Shown piece by piece: positions 1-9,130 of a DNA stretch of 64,000 bases. The stretch covers positions 558,001 to 622,000 of the forward strand of contig CAZNDO010000001.1 of assembly GCA_964571855.1 (NCBI GenBank), read 5' to 3'. How positions within the stretch are numbered: the stretch's first letter is position 1; each line of letters opens with the position of its first letter. A model generated the notes under the pieces. It did no database searches, was not told the origin of the DNA, and saw only the letters and a program-made list of their open reading frames with translations. The stretch comes from CAYYFX01 sp964571855. GTDB lineage: Bacteria; ARS69. A program made the position numbers and the translations under genes.

Positions 1-2
1 GG

Positions 3-299
3 CCGTCGCTCGCGGACGCTGCGGAGGTGTCGCTGGTGGCGCCGCGGCCGAACCCGACCACGGGGGCCACGCGCTTCGCGTTCGCGCTGGGCGCGGCGGC
101 GCATGCGGAACTGACGATCCACGACGTGCGCGGCGCCGCCGTGCGCACGCTCGCCACCGGCCCGCGCGAGGCCGGCACGCACACGGTCGAGTGGGATGGG
201 CGCGACGCGTCCGGCCGCGACGTGTCGCCCGGCATCTACTTCGCGCGCCTGACGGCCGCCGGCCGCACCGCCGCGCAGAAGGTGCAGATCGTCCGGTAG
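3..299 (+). CDS. C-terminal end of a FlgD-tagged exported protein (5' end outside window)
   Basis: The reading frame is open from the first bases of the window, so this is the 3' end of a longer gene. The visible ~98 residues are a single FlgD-like Ig fold: P-N-P near the start, then LTIHDVRGAAVRTLATG, VEWDGRDASGRDVSPGIYFARL and a basic end (KVQIVR). This fold closes many exported proteins of FCB-type bacteria and is thought to be an export or surface-anchoring signal; nine further proteins here carry it. The function of the missing N-terminal part cannot be judged. A GTG at 27 would give a 90-residue protein with no signal peptide, which is unlikely to be the real start. Confidence 0.8.
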   Translation, partial: PSLADAAEVSLVAPRPNPTTGATRFAFALGAAAHAELTIHDVRGAAVRTLATGPREAGTHTVEWDGRDASGRDVSPGIYFARLTAAGRTAAQKVQIVR

Positions 300-354
300 C
301 CGATCGCCGGACCGGCGCGGCCGAGGGGGCGGCACGGGCCGCCCCCCGCTTCGC

Positions 355-1269
355 CTACTTCGGCTTCGCCAGGTTCGTGGCCAGCGCGATCATCGCGCCC
401 ACGTCGGCCACGTTCGCCGGCAGCACCACGGTGTTCGCCGTGCGTGCGATGCCGCCGAACTGATCCAGGTACTGCTCCGCCACGCGGAGCTGCATGGCCT
501 TGTCGCCGCCGTCGGCGCGCAGCGCGGCGGCCACGAGGTTCAACCCCTCGGCGGTCGCCCGGGCCACCGCCAGGATGGCCGACGCCTGGCCCTCGGCCTC
601 GTTGATCTGCTGCTGCCGGTTCGCCTCCGATGCCTTGATGACCTGCTGCTTCTGGCCCTCGGCGGTGTTGATGGCGGCGTCGCGCTGGCCCTCGGACGTG
701 AGCACGACCGCGCGCTTCTCCCGTTCCGCGCGCATCTGCTTCTCCATGGCGGCCAGCACGTCCTGCGGCGGCGTGATGTTCTTGATCTCGTAGCGCAGCA
801 CCTTCACGCCCCACGGCTCGGACGCCTTGTCCAGCTCGCTCACCACCGAGACGTTGATGTTCGTGCGCTCCTCGAACGTCTTGTCGAGGTCGATCTTGCC
901 CACCTCGCTGCGCAGCGTGGTCTGCGCGAGCTGCGAGATGGCGAAGAGGTAGTCGGCGATGCCGTAGGACGCGCGCTCCGGGTTCAGCACCTTGAGGTAC
1001 AGAACGCCGTCCACGCCCACCTGCACGTTGTCCCGCGTGATGCAGACCTGCGCGGGGATGTCGATCGCGATCTCCTTCAGCGAGTGCTTGTAGCGGATCG
1101 TGTCCACGAACGGCAGCAGGATGTGGAAGCCGGCCTGCAGCGTGGCGTGGTACTTGCCCAGCCGTTCCACGACGTACGCGCTCTGCTGCGGCACCACGAT
1201 GGCCGTGCGCGCGATCACGATGAGCACCAGGATCGCCAGCACGAAGAAGACGATCAGTCCGCCGGTCAC
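355..1269 (-). CDS. SPFH/band-7 membrane protein (paraslipin/QmcA-like)
   Basis: About 304 residues. One N-terminal membrane segment (GGLIVFFVLAILVLIVIA) is followed by a stomatin/prohibitin domain: VVPQQSAYVVERLGKY, then GFHILLPFVD, then a long charged coiled coil rich in A, E, K and Q (about residues 170-240). SPFH proteins form large membrane-anchored rings and often pair with NfeD-type partners. The start is the GTG at 1269, whose first four bases GTGA overlap the stop of the upstream nfeD-like gene, so the two are probably translationally coupled. A longer open frame upstream is only the shadow of nfeD. The length and gene pairing are typical for the family. Confidence 0.9.
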   Translation of the reverse strand: MTGGLIVFFVLAILVLIVIARTAIVVPQQSAYVVERLGKYHATLQAGFHILLPFVDTIRYKHSLKEIAIDIPAQVCITRDNVQVGVDGVLYLKVLNPERASYGIADYLFAISQLAQTTLRSEVGKIDLDKTFEERTNINVSVVSELDKASEPWGVKVLRYEIKNITPPQDVLAAMEKQMRAEREKRAVVLTSEGQRDAAINTAEGQKQQVIKASEANRQQQINEAEGQASAILAVARATAEGLNLVAAALRADGGDKAMQLRVAEQYLDQFGGIARTANTVVLPANVADVGAMIALATNLAKPK

Positions 1270-1706
1270 GACGCACCCCCTTCCGGTCCGATCCACACCG
1301 TGAGCCCGTCCACCCGCTCCACGCGGCAGCGCTGGCCGGCCGTGAAGGCCCCGCCCGCCGCGCGCGCGGTCCACGTGGTCCCGCGCAGCTCCACCTTGCC
1401 GTAGCCGTCCGCGCCCGGCGGTTGCACCACCGTGCACGTCTCGCCCACCAGGGAGTCCACCGGCGGCCCGCTCCCGGCCAGCTTGAAGCGGCGCATCAGC
1501 GGCTCGCGGAACATCGCCAGGGACACCACCGACAGCACCGAGAACAGCAGCCACTGCACCCAGGCCGCCTCGGCCACGCCCACCCGCACGAGGATCCCCA
1601 CCACGAGCGCGGCGACGCCGAAGAAGATCACGAAGAAGCCGCCGGGCGTGACGAGCTCCACGCCGACGAGCACGAGGCCGATCACGAGCCAGAGCCACCA
1701 GATCAT
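1266..1706 (-). CDS. nfeD: NfeD-family membrane protein (short form)
   Basis: 146 residues. The N-terminal half is hydrophobic (MIWWLWLVIGLVLVGVELVTPGG, FFVIFFGVAALVVGILV and WLLFSVLSVVSLAMF), giving about three membrane segments. The C-terminal ~60 residues are a soluble OB-fold of NfeD type (VGETCTVVQPPGADGYGKVELRGTTW through GQRCRVERVDGLTVWI). Short NfeD proteins are partners of SPFH proteins, and the overlapping downstream gene is one. The long-form serine-protease part is absent. The role is probably in assembly or quality control of membrane microdomains; this comes from the family, not from the sequence itself. Confidence 0.88.
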   Translation of the reverse strand: MIWWLWLVIGLVLVGVELVTPGGFFVIFFGVAALVVGILVRVGVAEAAWVQWLLFSVLSVVSLAMFREPLMRRFKLAGSGPPVDSLVGETCTVVQPPGADGYGKVELRGTTWTARAAGGAFTAGQRCRVERVDGLTVWIGPEGGAS

Positions 1707-1773
1707 CGCCGACCTCCCGGCGCACGGGGGCGCGCCGCGCGGATTCTAGGCCGCGGGTGGGCGGCGGTCGACG

Positions 1774-2664
1774 TCAGAAGGACATCTCCCCCCGGATCAC
1801 CGTGACCGCGCCGCCGCCGACGCGCACGGTCTCGATGTCGTCGCGCGGGCCGACCACCTCGACGATGGCGCGTCCCGGGCGGTGCATCCAGTGGCCCTGC
1901 TCCGCGGTGAACGTGGGCGCGTCGATCAGGCCGTGGTGCCATAGGTACGCGGCCATGCCGCCGGTGGCGGAGCCCGTGAACGGATCCTCCGCGCCGGCGG
2001 GCGGCACCCCGGGGTGGCGGGCGAACGTGCGCCCGGCGGGCGTGGCGCCTTCCAGGCAGAAGAGGTGCGGGCTGAAGAAGTCCCCGTCCGCGCGCAGCCG
2101 CCGGTACTTCGCCAGGTCCAGTGTCATGCGCCGCAGCGGCTCGTGCCCGCGCAACGGGATCATGAGCTGCGGCGTTCCGGTGCTCACGGTCTGCACGGGA
2201 ACGCCGTCCAGCACGTCCTCGGTCGTCAGCCCGAACGCCGGCAGCACGTCCTTCGCTTCGTACGTCCGCAGGAACCGCGGCTTGAGCTGCGACATCACGA
2301 TCAGCCGCGCCACGCCGCGGTCCGCGTGGATGTCCACGCGGATCGGCCCGACGGTGAGCTCGAGGGTGAGTTGCGTGAGGTCGCCGCGGAGCGCGAAGCG
2401 TCCCGTGTCCACGAGCGCGAACGAGGTGGCGACCGTGGGATGTCCCGCCAGCGGGATCTCCTCCGCCGGCGTGAAGTAGCGCACGCCGAAGTCCGCCACC
2501 TTGGACCGGCGCACGAACACGCTCTCGGAGAGGTTCTGCTCCCGGGCGATGGCCTGCATGGTGGCGTCGTCCAGGCCGTCGGCGTCGAAGAAGATGGCGC
2601 ACGGGTTGCCGCCGAGCGCGTGGTCCGTGAACGCGTCCACCTGCACGAACGGGAGCGATGGCAT
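1774..2664 (-). CDS. PhzF-family isomerase-like enzyme
   Basis: 296 residues with the diaminopimelate-epimerase-like double fold of the PhzF family. The N-terminal half has FVQVDAFTDHALGGNPCAIF and NLSESVFV, whose Glu aligns with the catalytic acid of PhzF; PLAGHPTVATSFAL follows. The second half has GVPVQTVSTGTPQLMIPL and EDPFTGSATGGMAAYLWHHG. The start at 2664 was chosen because GGAGGT lies 6 nt upstream, rather than an in-frame ATG further out. No phenazine genes are nearby, so this is one of the many PhzF homologues of unknown substrate. It is divergent from the next gene. Confidence 0.9.
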   Translation of the reverse strand: MPSLPFVQVDAFTDHALGGNPCAIFFDADGLDDATMQAIAREQNLSESVFVRRSKVADFGVRYFTPAEEIPLAGHPTVATSFALVDTGRFALRGDLTQLTLELTVGPIRVDIHADRGVARLIVMSQLKPRFLRTYEAKDVLPAFGLTTEDVLDGVPVQTVSTGTPQLMIPLRGHEPLRRMTLDLAKYRRLRADGDFFSPHLFCLEGATPAGRTFARHPGVPPAGAEDPFTGSATGGMAAYLWHHGLIDAPTFTAEQGHWMHRPGRAIVEVVGPRDDIETVRVGGGAVTVIRGEMSF

Positions 2665-2831
2665 GGGGCGACCTCCGGGAATCGGCCGCCGGGCAGGATC
2701 GCGAGGCACCCGGCGGACCGCGAGCGAAATCCGGCAACGGAGCCGCCGGTTCGCCCGCTACAGGGTGCACTGATCCCTCCCCGGGACGACCGCCGCCGCC
2801 TATTTTGCGACCGGTAGGTCAGGAGGTCCCC

Positions 2832-3281
2832 ATGGACCTGGACACCCTCTTCAAGACGCGCGGCCCCGCCGTCACCCAGCGCGCCCTCGGGAGCCTCTCC
2901 CGATCGCACCTGCGGCATTACGAGTCCCTCGGCGCGGCGCGCACGATGCAACTGCTCGTTTCGCTCTACGAGGTCACCGTCCGGACCGTCCGCGCGCGGG
3001 ACGCGGGACCGATGCTCCGCCACGTGGAGACCATCGGCCGCGAACGATTCCAGGGCGGCTTCGACCTGATCGAGGTCCAGACCGCGTTCAACGCGCTCGA
3101 GGAATCGCTGTGGCGGGAGATCACCGGATGCGTCCCCGCCGAGAATCTCGCCGAAGCCCTGGGTCTCGTGGCCACGGCCCTGGGCATCGGGAAGGATGCG
3201 CTCGCGCGCGAGTTCGTCTCCCAGGCCACGCAGGGACACGCCCCCACCCTCGATCTCAGGAGTCTTTTCGCCGGGACGTAG
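2832..3281 (+). CDS. RsbRD N-terminal-like sensory domain protein, stand-alone
   Basis: 149 residues, alpha-helical, no membrane segment. The ATG at 2832 follows a textbook AGGAGG (2821-2826). The pattern SRSHLRHYESLGAARTMQLLVSLYEVTVRTVRARD, then FQGGFDLIEVQTAFNALEESLW, resembles the RsbRD N-terminal domain found at the front of RsbR-type antagonists and histidine kinases. Here it stands alone without STAS or kinase domain. It probably senses or binds a partner, but nothing shows which. The next gene on the strand, malic enzyme, starts 127 bp downstream. Confidence 0.6.
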   Translation: MDLDTLFKTRGPAVTQRALGSLSRSHLRHYESLGAARTMQLLVSLYEVTVRTVRARDAGPMLRHVETIGRERFQGGFDLIEVQTAFNALEESLWREITGCVPAENLAEALGLVATALGIGKDALAREFVSQATQGHAPTLDLRSLFAGT

Positions 3282-3408
3282 GACGGCGGGGTTCGCCCGC
3301 GATGGCGGCCCGGCCGCGAGAGAGGTTGGAACGGCGGCGTGCCCGCCCGCGGGGTCCACGGCGAATGCCGCGGCAGGCCCGCGGCGCACGCCCGGGAGGA
3401 GCACCCCC

Positions 3409-5121
3409 ATGGACTTCAGTATCAAGGTGGATCTGGCCAACGGCGAACGGTACATGGCCGTCTCGCAGAAGGGTCGCGCGCTGCTGCTCAACCCCATCAC
3501 GAACAAGGGGTCCGCGTTCACGCGCCGCGAGCGCGACGAGCTCGACCTGAACGGGCTCATCCCGCCCGCCGTGTGCACGATCCACCAGCAGATCGACCGC
3601 GCGTACGAGAACTACCAGGCGAAGACGACGGACATGGAGCGGTTCATCTTCCTGACCGATCTCCAGGACCGCAACGAGACGCTCTTCTACCGGCTGGTGC
3701 TGGAGCACATCGACGAGATGATGCCCATCGTGTACACGCCGGTGGTGGGCGAGGCCTGCCAGAAGTTCTCCCACATCTACCGCCGCGGGCGCGGCATCTA
3801 CGTGGCGTACGAGCAGCGCGACCGCGTCCCCGAGATCCTGCGCAACGCGGGGATCCCGAACCCGTCCGTGATCGTGGTGACGGACGGCGAGCGCATCCTC
3901 GGACTCGGCGACCAGGGCGCGGGCGGCATGGGCATCCCGATCGGCAAGCTCTGCCTGTACACGCTGTGCGCCGGCATCTCCCCGGTGAGCACGCTGCCGA
4001 TCACGCTGGACGTGGGCACGGACAACGCGGAGCGGCTGGACGATCCGCTGTACATGGGCATGCGCCACAAGCGCGTGCGCGGGGAGCCGTACCAGCAGTT
4101 CATCGACGGGTTCGTGGCCGCGGTGCAGGACGTCTTCCCGCACTCCCTCCTGCAGTGGGAGGACTTCCTGAAGGAGAACGCGATCTTCCAGCTCAACCGC
4201 TTCCGCGACCGCCTCTGCACGTTCAACGACGACATCCAGGGCACGGCCGGCGTGGTGGTGGCGGGGCTGTTCGGCGCGCTCCGCATCACGAAGCAGCGCA
4301 TGCGGGACCAGCGCATCGTGTTCGCGGGCGCCGGCGCCTCGGCGCAGGGCATTTCCGAGCTAATCGTGTCCGCCATGCTGGAGGACGGGCTCACGCGCGA
4401 GGAGGCCGTGAAGCGCATCTGGACGACCGACAGCCGCGGCCTGGTCACGAAGGACCGTCCGAAGCTGGAGGCGTTCAAGGCGATGTTCGCGCGCGACCCC
4501 TCCGAGGTGGCGAACTACACCGCGAAGAACCGCGGCGCGATCACGCTGCTGGAGACCGTGGAGAACGTGAAGCCCACGATCCTGATCGGCACGTCCGCCA
4601 CGCCCGGACTGTTCGACGAGGCGGTTGTCCGCGCCATGGGCAAGGTGAACGACCGGCCCGTGATCTTCCCGCTGTCGAACCCCACCTCGAAGTCCGAGTG
4701 CACGGCCAAGGACGCCATGCACTGGACCGAGGGGCGCGCCATCGTCGCCACCGGCAGCCCCTTCCCGCCCGTCAGCATGAACGGGAAGCGCTTCCGGATC
4801 GGCCAGGGCAACAACGCGTTCGTCTTCCCGGGCGTGGGCCTGGGCCAGGCGGTCAGCCGCGCGCGGCGCGTGACGGACGGCATGTTCCTGGAGGCCGCGA
4901 AGGCGCTGGCCGAGCAGGTCACGATGCAGGACCTGGCGGAGAGCGCGGTGTACCCGGAGCTGTCGCGCATCCGGGACTGCTCGTTCGAGGTGGCGTGCGC
5001 GGTGATCCGCCGCGCGGTGAAGGAGGAGCACGCCGACCCGGAGATCCTCGACGAGGTGGAGCGGACGGTGAAGCGCGGGATGTGGTACCCCGAGTACCTG
5101 CCGATGCGGTACGAGCGGTAG
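3409..5121 (+). CDS. maeA: NAD-dependent malic enzyme
   Basis: 570 residues, the length of the large single-domain NAD-malic enzymes of E. coli SfcA and eukaryotic type, without a PTA domain. It oxidatively decarboxylates malate to pyruvate in the cytosol. Visible landmarks are YTPVVGEACQKFSHIYRRGRG (substrate region), GLGDQGAGGMGIPIGKLCLY, metal-binding TFNDDIQGTAGV, the dinucleotide loop FAGAGASAQGISEL, and FPLSNPTSKSECTA. The ATG at 3409 follows GGGAGGAG by a good spacing; an in-frame ATG at 3196 lies inside the previous gene and is rejected. A strong hairpin follows the stop. Confidence 0.95.
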   Translation: MDFSIKVDLANGERYMAVSQKGRALLLNPITNKGSAFTRRERDELDLNGLIPPAVCTIHQQIDRAYENYQAKTTDMERFIFLTDLQDRNETLFYRLVLEHIDEMMPIVYTPVVGEACQKFSHIYRRGRGIYVAYEQRDRVPEILRNAGIPNPSVIVVTDGERILGLGDQGAGGMGIPIGKLCLYTLCAGISPVSTLPITLDVGTDNAERLDDPLYMGMRHKRVRGEPYQQFIDGFVAAVQDVFPHSLLQWEDFLKENAIFQLNRFRDRLCTFNDDIQGTAGVVVAGLFGALRITKQRMRDQRIVFAGAGASAQGISELIVSAMLEDGLTREEAVKRIWTTDSRGLVTKDRPKLEAFKAMFARDPSEVANYTAKNRGAITLLETVENVKPTILIGTSATPGLFDEAVVRAMGKVNDRPVIFPLSNPTSKSECTAKDAMHWTEGRAIVATGSPFPPVSMNGKRFRIGQGNNAFVFPGVGLGQAVSRARRVTDGMFLEAAKALAEQVTMQDLAESAVYPELSRIRDCSFEVACAVIRRAVKEEHADPEILDEVERTVKRGMWYPEYLPMRYER

Positions 5122-5146
5122 GGGATCGCCGCGACGCGTGCGCCGG

Positions 5147-5172
5147 CCGGCGCGGGGTCCGCCCCGCGCCGG
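5147..5172. terminator. Hairpin between convergent genes, probable terminator
   Basis: A perfect 11-bp stem (CCGGCGCGGGG / CCCCGCGCCGG) with a 4-base loop, followed on the plus strand by TCCTGTTT. It lies between the end of malic enzyme and the end of the DUF4230 gene on the other strand, so it could serve both. Confidence 0.6.
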
Positions 5173-5197
5173 TCCTGTTTCCGGGCCCGATGCGAGG

Positions 5198-5881
5198 CTA
5201 GTGCGCCGCCGCCTCCTCGTAGGTCACGTGCACGGCCGGCGCCTTCTCCCGCGTGAAGTCGAACACGACCTCCCGCGCGCCGAGCGAGTTGCAGATGGCC
5301 AGCAGCGTGCGCTTCGCGGAGTCTTCCACGTTCGGCAGCAGCGCGCCGATCACCTTGCGGGCCTGCTCCTCCGCGCCCAGCTTCGCCGCGGCCACGAGGC
5401 GGTTCTTCTCCTCTTCGCCGAAGCCCTTCGTGAAGAAGCCGTTCAGCAGGTCCGGCAGGAGCCACGGCAGGAGCCGCGCGCGCTGCTCGTCGTAGAAGCG
5501 CACGTTCACGAGGTGCACCTCGTGGGCGCACGGCGGCATCCGGATGAGGAAGACGCCGGGCCCCACGGACTTGATGGACAGGTCCGCGCTGCGGAGGTCG
5601 TACCGGAAGTCGATCTCGAACTCGAAGACCATGGCCATCTTCTTCTGGCTGAAGATCCACGCGAAGTACCGGGAGCCCACGTCGCCCCAGTCGTGCTTCG
5701 TCTCGGTCACGATCTCCTTCGTGTAGACCTTGAACGCGGACAGGTGGCCGATGTCCTTGATGCGCTCCAGGCTGGAGTGGACGGCCAGGCCGTCCTTCGC
5801 GGGCGGCCGGCGGCGGGCCAGCATCACGGCCAGCACGACGACCACGAGGACCAGCACGAGGATCACTACGGTTTCGTACAT
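5198..5881 (-). CDS. DUF4230-family membrane-anchored protein
   Basis: 227 residues. An N-terminal membrane anchor (YETVVILVLVLVVVVLAVMLARRR) precedes a soluble domain of about 190 residues. The domain matches the DUF4230 pattern: a stretch ending in VYTKEIVTETKH, FEFEIDFRYDL, and the C-terminal helix followed by ALLPNVEDSAKRTLLAICNSLGAREVVFDF. No catalytic motif is evident and the family function is unknown. The start is supported by GGAGGT 7 nt upstream. It lies 108 bp upstream of the permease stop on the same strand. Confidence 0.75.
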   Translation of the reverse strand: MYETVVILVLVLVVVVLAVMLARRRPPAKDGLAVHSSLERIKDIGHLSAFKVYTKEIVTETKHDWGDVGSRYFAWIFSQKKMAMVFEFEIDFRYDLRSADLSIKSVGPGVFLIRMPPCAHEVHLVNVRFYDEQRARLLPWLLPDLLNGFFTKGFGEEEKNRLVAAAKLGAEEQARKVIGALLPNVEDSAKRTLLAICNSLGAREVVFDFTREKAPAVHVTYEEAAAH

Positions 5882-5989
5882 GGCGGGACCTCCGGGAGCG
5901 AAGGTACCTCATCGGCGCGGGCGGGACGACCCTTCGCGGGAGGGCAGGAGGCCGCGCGGCCTGCGCGGCGCAGGACGGCGCCCGCGCCC

Positions 5990-7489
5990 TCAGGCGGCGG
6001 CGCGGCGGGAGCGCATCAGGACGAGGTACACCGCCGCGGCCAGCGCGAACCCCAGGAACCACGCGTACGAGTACAACCCCTGCCAGAAGGCCGGCACGCC
6101 GGCGAAGCGCGCCGGGAACGCCTGGGCCAGGAAGCCCGGCACGTTCGGCGCGATGCCCGCGACCAGCGCGACGAGCGCGGCCCCGTTGAAGCCGCGGGCG
6201 TACTCGTAGGCGCCGCCGCGGCGGTAGAGATCGTCCAGCACGAGCCGGGTGCGCCGCAGCGCGAAGTAGTCCGCGATCAGGATGCCGCCGATCGGGCCGA
6301 GCAGCGCCGAGTACCCCACGAGCCACGTGAAGATGTAGCCCTGCGAGGACTCCAGCACCTTCCACGGCATGATGAGGATGCCCAGCAGCGCCGTGACGAT
6401 GCCGCCGGTGCGGAAGGAGATGCGCCGCGGCGCCAGGTTCGAGAAGTCGTTCGCGGGCGACACCACGTTCGCGGCCAGGTTCGTGGTGAGCGTGGCGATG
6501 CTGAGCGCCAGCATGGACACCAGGATGGTGAAGGGTCCGCCGATCCGTCCGAGAAGCTCCACCGGGTCCCACACCACGCCGCCGCCGGGGAAGATGAGCG
6601 CGGTGGCGGACGTGACCGCCACGCCGATGAACGCGTACAGCGTCATCGTGGGCGGCAGGCCGAGCGCCTGCCCCACGATCTGGTCGCGCTGCGAGCGCGC
6701 GTAGCGCGTGAAGTCCGGGATGTTCAGGGACAGCGTGGCCCAGTAGCCCACCATGGCCGTGAGCGACGGGAAGAACACCGGCAGGAACTCCGCGGTGGTG
6801 GGGAACCTCGACGGCTGCGATAGGATCGGTCCGAAGCCGCCGGCGCCCGAGTACGCCCAGCCCAGGAGCGCCAGCCCCACCACGATGAGGAACGGCGCGG
6901 CCAGGGACTCCAGCCACTTGATGGACTCGGTGCCGCGCAGGATGAACCACACGTTCATCGCCCAGAAGAGCAGGAAGCAGCCGAGCTCGGCCGCGGTGAT
7001 GCCGAGGACCGGCAGGTCCGGGGCCGGCGCGCCGATGGACGGCCACGCCACTTTCGCGAGTTGGTACAGCGCGGCGCCGCCCAGCCAGGTCTGGATGCCG
7101 AACCAGCCGCACGCCACCAGGGCGCGCAGGAGCGCCGGCACGTTCGACCCGAGCACGCCGAAGGACGCGCGCGCGAACACGGGGAACGGGATGCCGTACT
7201 TCGCGCCGACGTGCGCGTTCAGCACCATGGGCACGAGCACGATGGCGTTGCCCAGGAAGATCGTGACCATGGCCTGCGCCCACGACATTCCGGCGTCGAT
7301 CAGCCCCGCGGCCAGCGTGTACGTGGGGATGCACACGGACATCCCGATCCACAGCGCGCAGAAGTGCCACCAGTTCCAGGTGCGGCCCGAGGCGGGGATG
7401 GGCGCGATGTCGGCGTTGGAGAGCGCGGCGGCGGCGGCTGGATCGGGGGCGGCCGGGGCGGCGGCGGGCGCCGGGGCTTCGGCGGTCAT
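5990..7489 (-). CDS. NCS1-family nucleobase:cation symporter
   Basis: 499 residues with about 12 hydrophobic segments. After an Ala/Pro-rich N-terminus comes NWWHFCALWIGMSVCIPTYTLAAGL, the usual first segment of cytosine/purine/hydantoin permeases. Further landmarks are the G-P-F-P-like stretch YGIPFPVFARASFG, CGWFGIQTWLGG, the region PDFTRYARSQRDQ, and NLAANVVSPANDFSNLAP, which matches the Na+-binding region of Mhp1 and PucI relatives. Likely substrates are hydantoin, allantoin, cytosine or a purine; no catabolic gene nearby identifies which. The ATG at 7489 follows GCAGGAGAG; longer in-frame starts fall inside the divergent Nudix gene. Confidence 0.92.
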   Translation of the reverse strand: MTAEAPAPAAAPAAPDPAAAAALSNADIAPIPASGRTWNWWHFCALWIGMSVCIPTYTLAAGLIDAGMSWAQAMVTIFLGNAIVLVPMVLNAHVGAKYGIPFPVFARASFGVLGSNVPALLRALVACGWFGIQTWLGGAALYQLAKVAWPSIGAPAPDLPVLGITAAELGCFLLFWAMNVWFILRGTESIKWLESLAAPFLIVVGLALLGWAYSGAGGFGPILSQPSRFPTTAEFLPVFFPSLTAMVGYWATLSLNIPDFTRYARSQRDQIVGQALGLPPTMTLYAFIGVAVTSATALIFPGGGVVWDPVELLGRIGGPFTILVSMLALSIATLTTNLAANVVSPANDFSNLAPRRISFRTGGIVTALLGILIMPWKVLESSQGYIFTWLVGYSALLGPIGGILIADYFALRRTRLVLDDLYRRGGAYEYARGFNGAALVALVAGIAPNVPGFLAQAFPARFAGVPAFWQGLYSYAWFLGFALAAAVYLVLMRSRRAAA

Positions 7490-7640
7490 CGGCGGCTCTC
7501 CTGCGGCCGCAGGGGTCGGCCGTGCGGGAAGGCTGCCACCTCTCCGCGAACGGCGCAACCGGCGCGGCCCGCGGCCGGCCCCCCGACGGGACGCGCCGGC
7601 GTGCCCGATCCGGCGCCGATGTGGCAGGATGCGCGGACCC

Positions 7641-8147
7641 ATGGAACGTCCGCTCATTCCCGCCGCCGTGCTCGTCCCGCTCGTGGGCGCCGGCGCGACC
7701 GCATCGCTCGTGTTCATCCGCCGGACGGACCACGGTCCGCACGGGGGGCAGATCGCGTTCCCCGGCGGCATGCGCGACCCCGGCGACCGGTCGGCGGCGG
7801 ACACGGCGTTGCGCGAGTTTGAGGAGGAACTCGGCGTGTCCCGCGCGGTCGTGGAGGTGCTGGAGACGATGCCGGAGGTGCTCACGGTGACCACCGGCTA
7901 CGAGGTGACGCCGGTGATCGGGCGCATCCCGGACGGCCTGGCGTGGACGCCGGACGCGCGCGAGGTGGCCGAGGTGTTCGCGGTGCCGCGTGCCGTGCTG
8001 GAGGATCCCGCGAACCGAGGCGAGACCCTGATCCACTACACGGGGTGGGACGGACCGCGCCCGTTCCCGTGCATCCGCGCCGGGGAGCGCGTGATCTGGG
8101 GGCTCACCCACCGGATCCTGGAGCTCGTGCTGCCGCGCCTGCCGTGA
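7641..8147 (+). CDS. Nudix hydrolase, CoA pyrophosphatase-like
   Basis: 168 residues. The Nudix box reads GGMRDPGDRSAADTALREF followed by EEELGV, and with the preceding GGQIAFPGG it fits the CoA pyrophosphatase branch (FPGG...D...D...TALRE..EE.G). Such enzymes cleave CoA or related nucleoside diphosphates with Mg2+. The first acidic position of the canonical box is Asp instead of Glu, as is usual in this branch. The start could also be an in-frame ATG at 7629. It is divergent from the permease and ends 9 bp from the end of yebC. Confidence 0.85.
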   Translation: MERPLIPAAVLVPLVGAGATASLVFIRRTDHGPHGGQIAFPGGMRDPGDRSAADTALREFEEELGVSRAVVEVLETMPEVLTVTTGYEVTPVIGRIPDGLAWTPDAREVAEVFAVPRAVLEDPANRGETLIHYTGWDGPRPFPCIRAGERVIWGLTHRILELVLPRLP

Positions 8148-8156
8148 CCCGGCGCG

Positions 8157-8879
8157 CTACTTCAGGTTGTGGAAGACCTTCTGGACGTCGTCGTCCTGCT
8201 CCAGCTTGTCGATCAGCTTGAGCACCTCGGTGGCCTGGTCCTCCGGCAGCTCCACCGGCGTGTCCGCGATGAACTCCGACTCCGCCGACACCGGATGCAG
8301 CCCGCGATCCTCCAGCGCCTTCTGCAGCGCGCCGAACTCGTGGAACCCGCAGCGCAGCACGAGGAGCGGCTCGCCCTTCTCGCCGACTCCCTCGCCCATC
8401 TCCTCCAGGCCGTGATCGATCAGGTCCAGTTCCAGCGACTCCGGGTCGATCCCCTCGGGCTTCAGGCGGAACACGCCCATGCGCTTGAACGCGAAGCTCA
8501 CGCTGCCGGTGGTTCCCATGCTGCCGCCGCCGCGCGTGAACGCCGACCGCACGTTCGCCACCGTGCGCGTGGGGTTGTCCGTGGCGCACTCCACGATGAC
8601 GGCCACGCCGTGCGGCGCGTACCCCTCGTAGAACAGCTCCTGGTAGGACACGTCATCCAGGCCGGCGGCCTTCTTGATGGCCGCTTCCACCTTGTCCTTC
8701 GGCATGTTCGCGGCCTTGGCGTTCTGGATGGCCCGCCGCAGCGCCGGGTTCGCGTCCGGGCTCGGGCCGCCCGCCTTCACGGCCATCGAGATCTCGCGGC
8801 CGACCCGGGTGAAGGCCTTCGCCATCCGGTCCCAGCGCGCGAACATCGTGGACTTGCGGGTCTCGAAGATGCGTCCCAT
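8157..8879 (-). CDS. yebC: YebC/PmpR-TACO1 family protein
   Basis: 240 residues, full length. The three-domain pattern is clear: a basic N-terminus, NPALRRAIQNAKAANMPKDKVEAAIKKA, then YEGYAPHGVAVIVECATDNPTRTVANVRSAFTRGGGSMGTTGSVSFAF, and a C-terminal acidic region ending DDVQKVFHNL. YebC proteins were first described as DNA-binding regulators and more recently as ribosome-associated factors that relieve proline stalling; this sequence alone cannot separate the two. The N-terminus (MGRIFETRKSTMFARWDRM) differs slightly from the usual MAGHSKWANIKHRK form. Confidence 0.95.
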   Translation of the reverse strand: MGRIFETRKSTMFARWDRMAKAFTRVGREISMAVKAGGPSPDANPALRRAIQNAKAANMPKDKVEAAIKKAAGLDDVSYQELFYEGYAPHGVAVIVECATDNPTRTVANVRSAFTRGGGSMGTTGSVSFAFKRMGVFRLKPEGIDPESLELDLIDHGLEEMGEGVGEKGEPLLVLRCGFHEFGALQKALEDRGLHPVSAESEFIADTPVELPEDQATEVLKLIDKLEQDDDVQKVFHNLK

Positions 8880-9130
8880 GGGCTCTTTCCGGGTCCGGGA
8901 GTGCGCGGGCCCGCGGCTTCCGACGGTCTCGGATCGCCGGCCCGGGAATCGACCGGGGAGTTTGGCCGAAGACGGGCCGTCGCGTAAAGGCCCTGCCGGG
9001 TCGCCGCCGCCGCCCCGCGCCGCGCGGGACTCGCCTCGAATTTACCCCCGTTTACGGCGGGTTGACCCCGCGCGGGCGCGGGAGGCGGCATGGTTCAACC
9101 ACGCGAAAGCGGTCCGTTCCTCGGGCCGTC

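Noticed and set aside
2801..2807. TATTTTG upstream of the RsbRD-like gene as a TAnnTTTG promoter
   Set aside because: It is one base too short for the element.
4515..8111. Very long open frame on the minus strand crossing malic enzyme, DUF4230 and permease genes
   Set aside because: It is an antisense or off-frame shadow in GC-rich DNA; the translation is low-complexity R/A/G/P sequence and overlaps well-supported genes.
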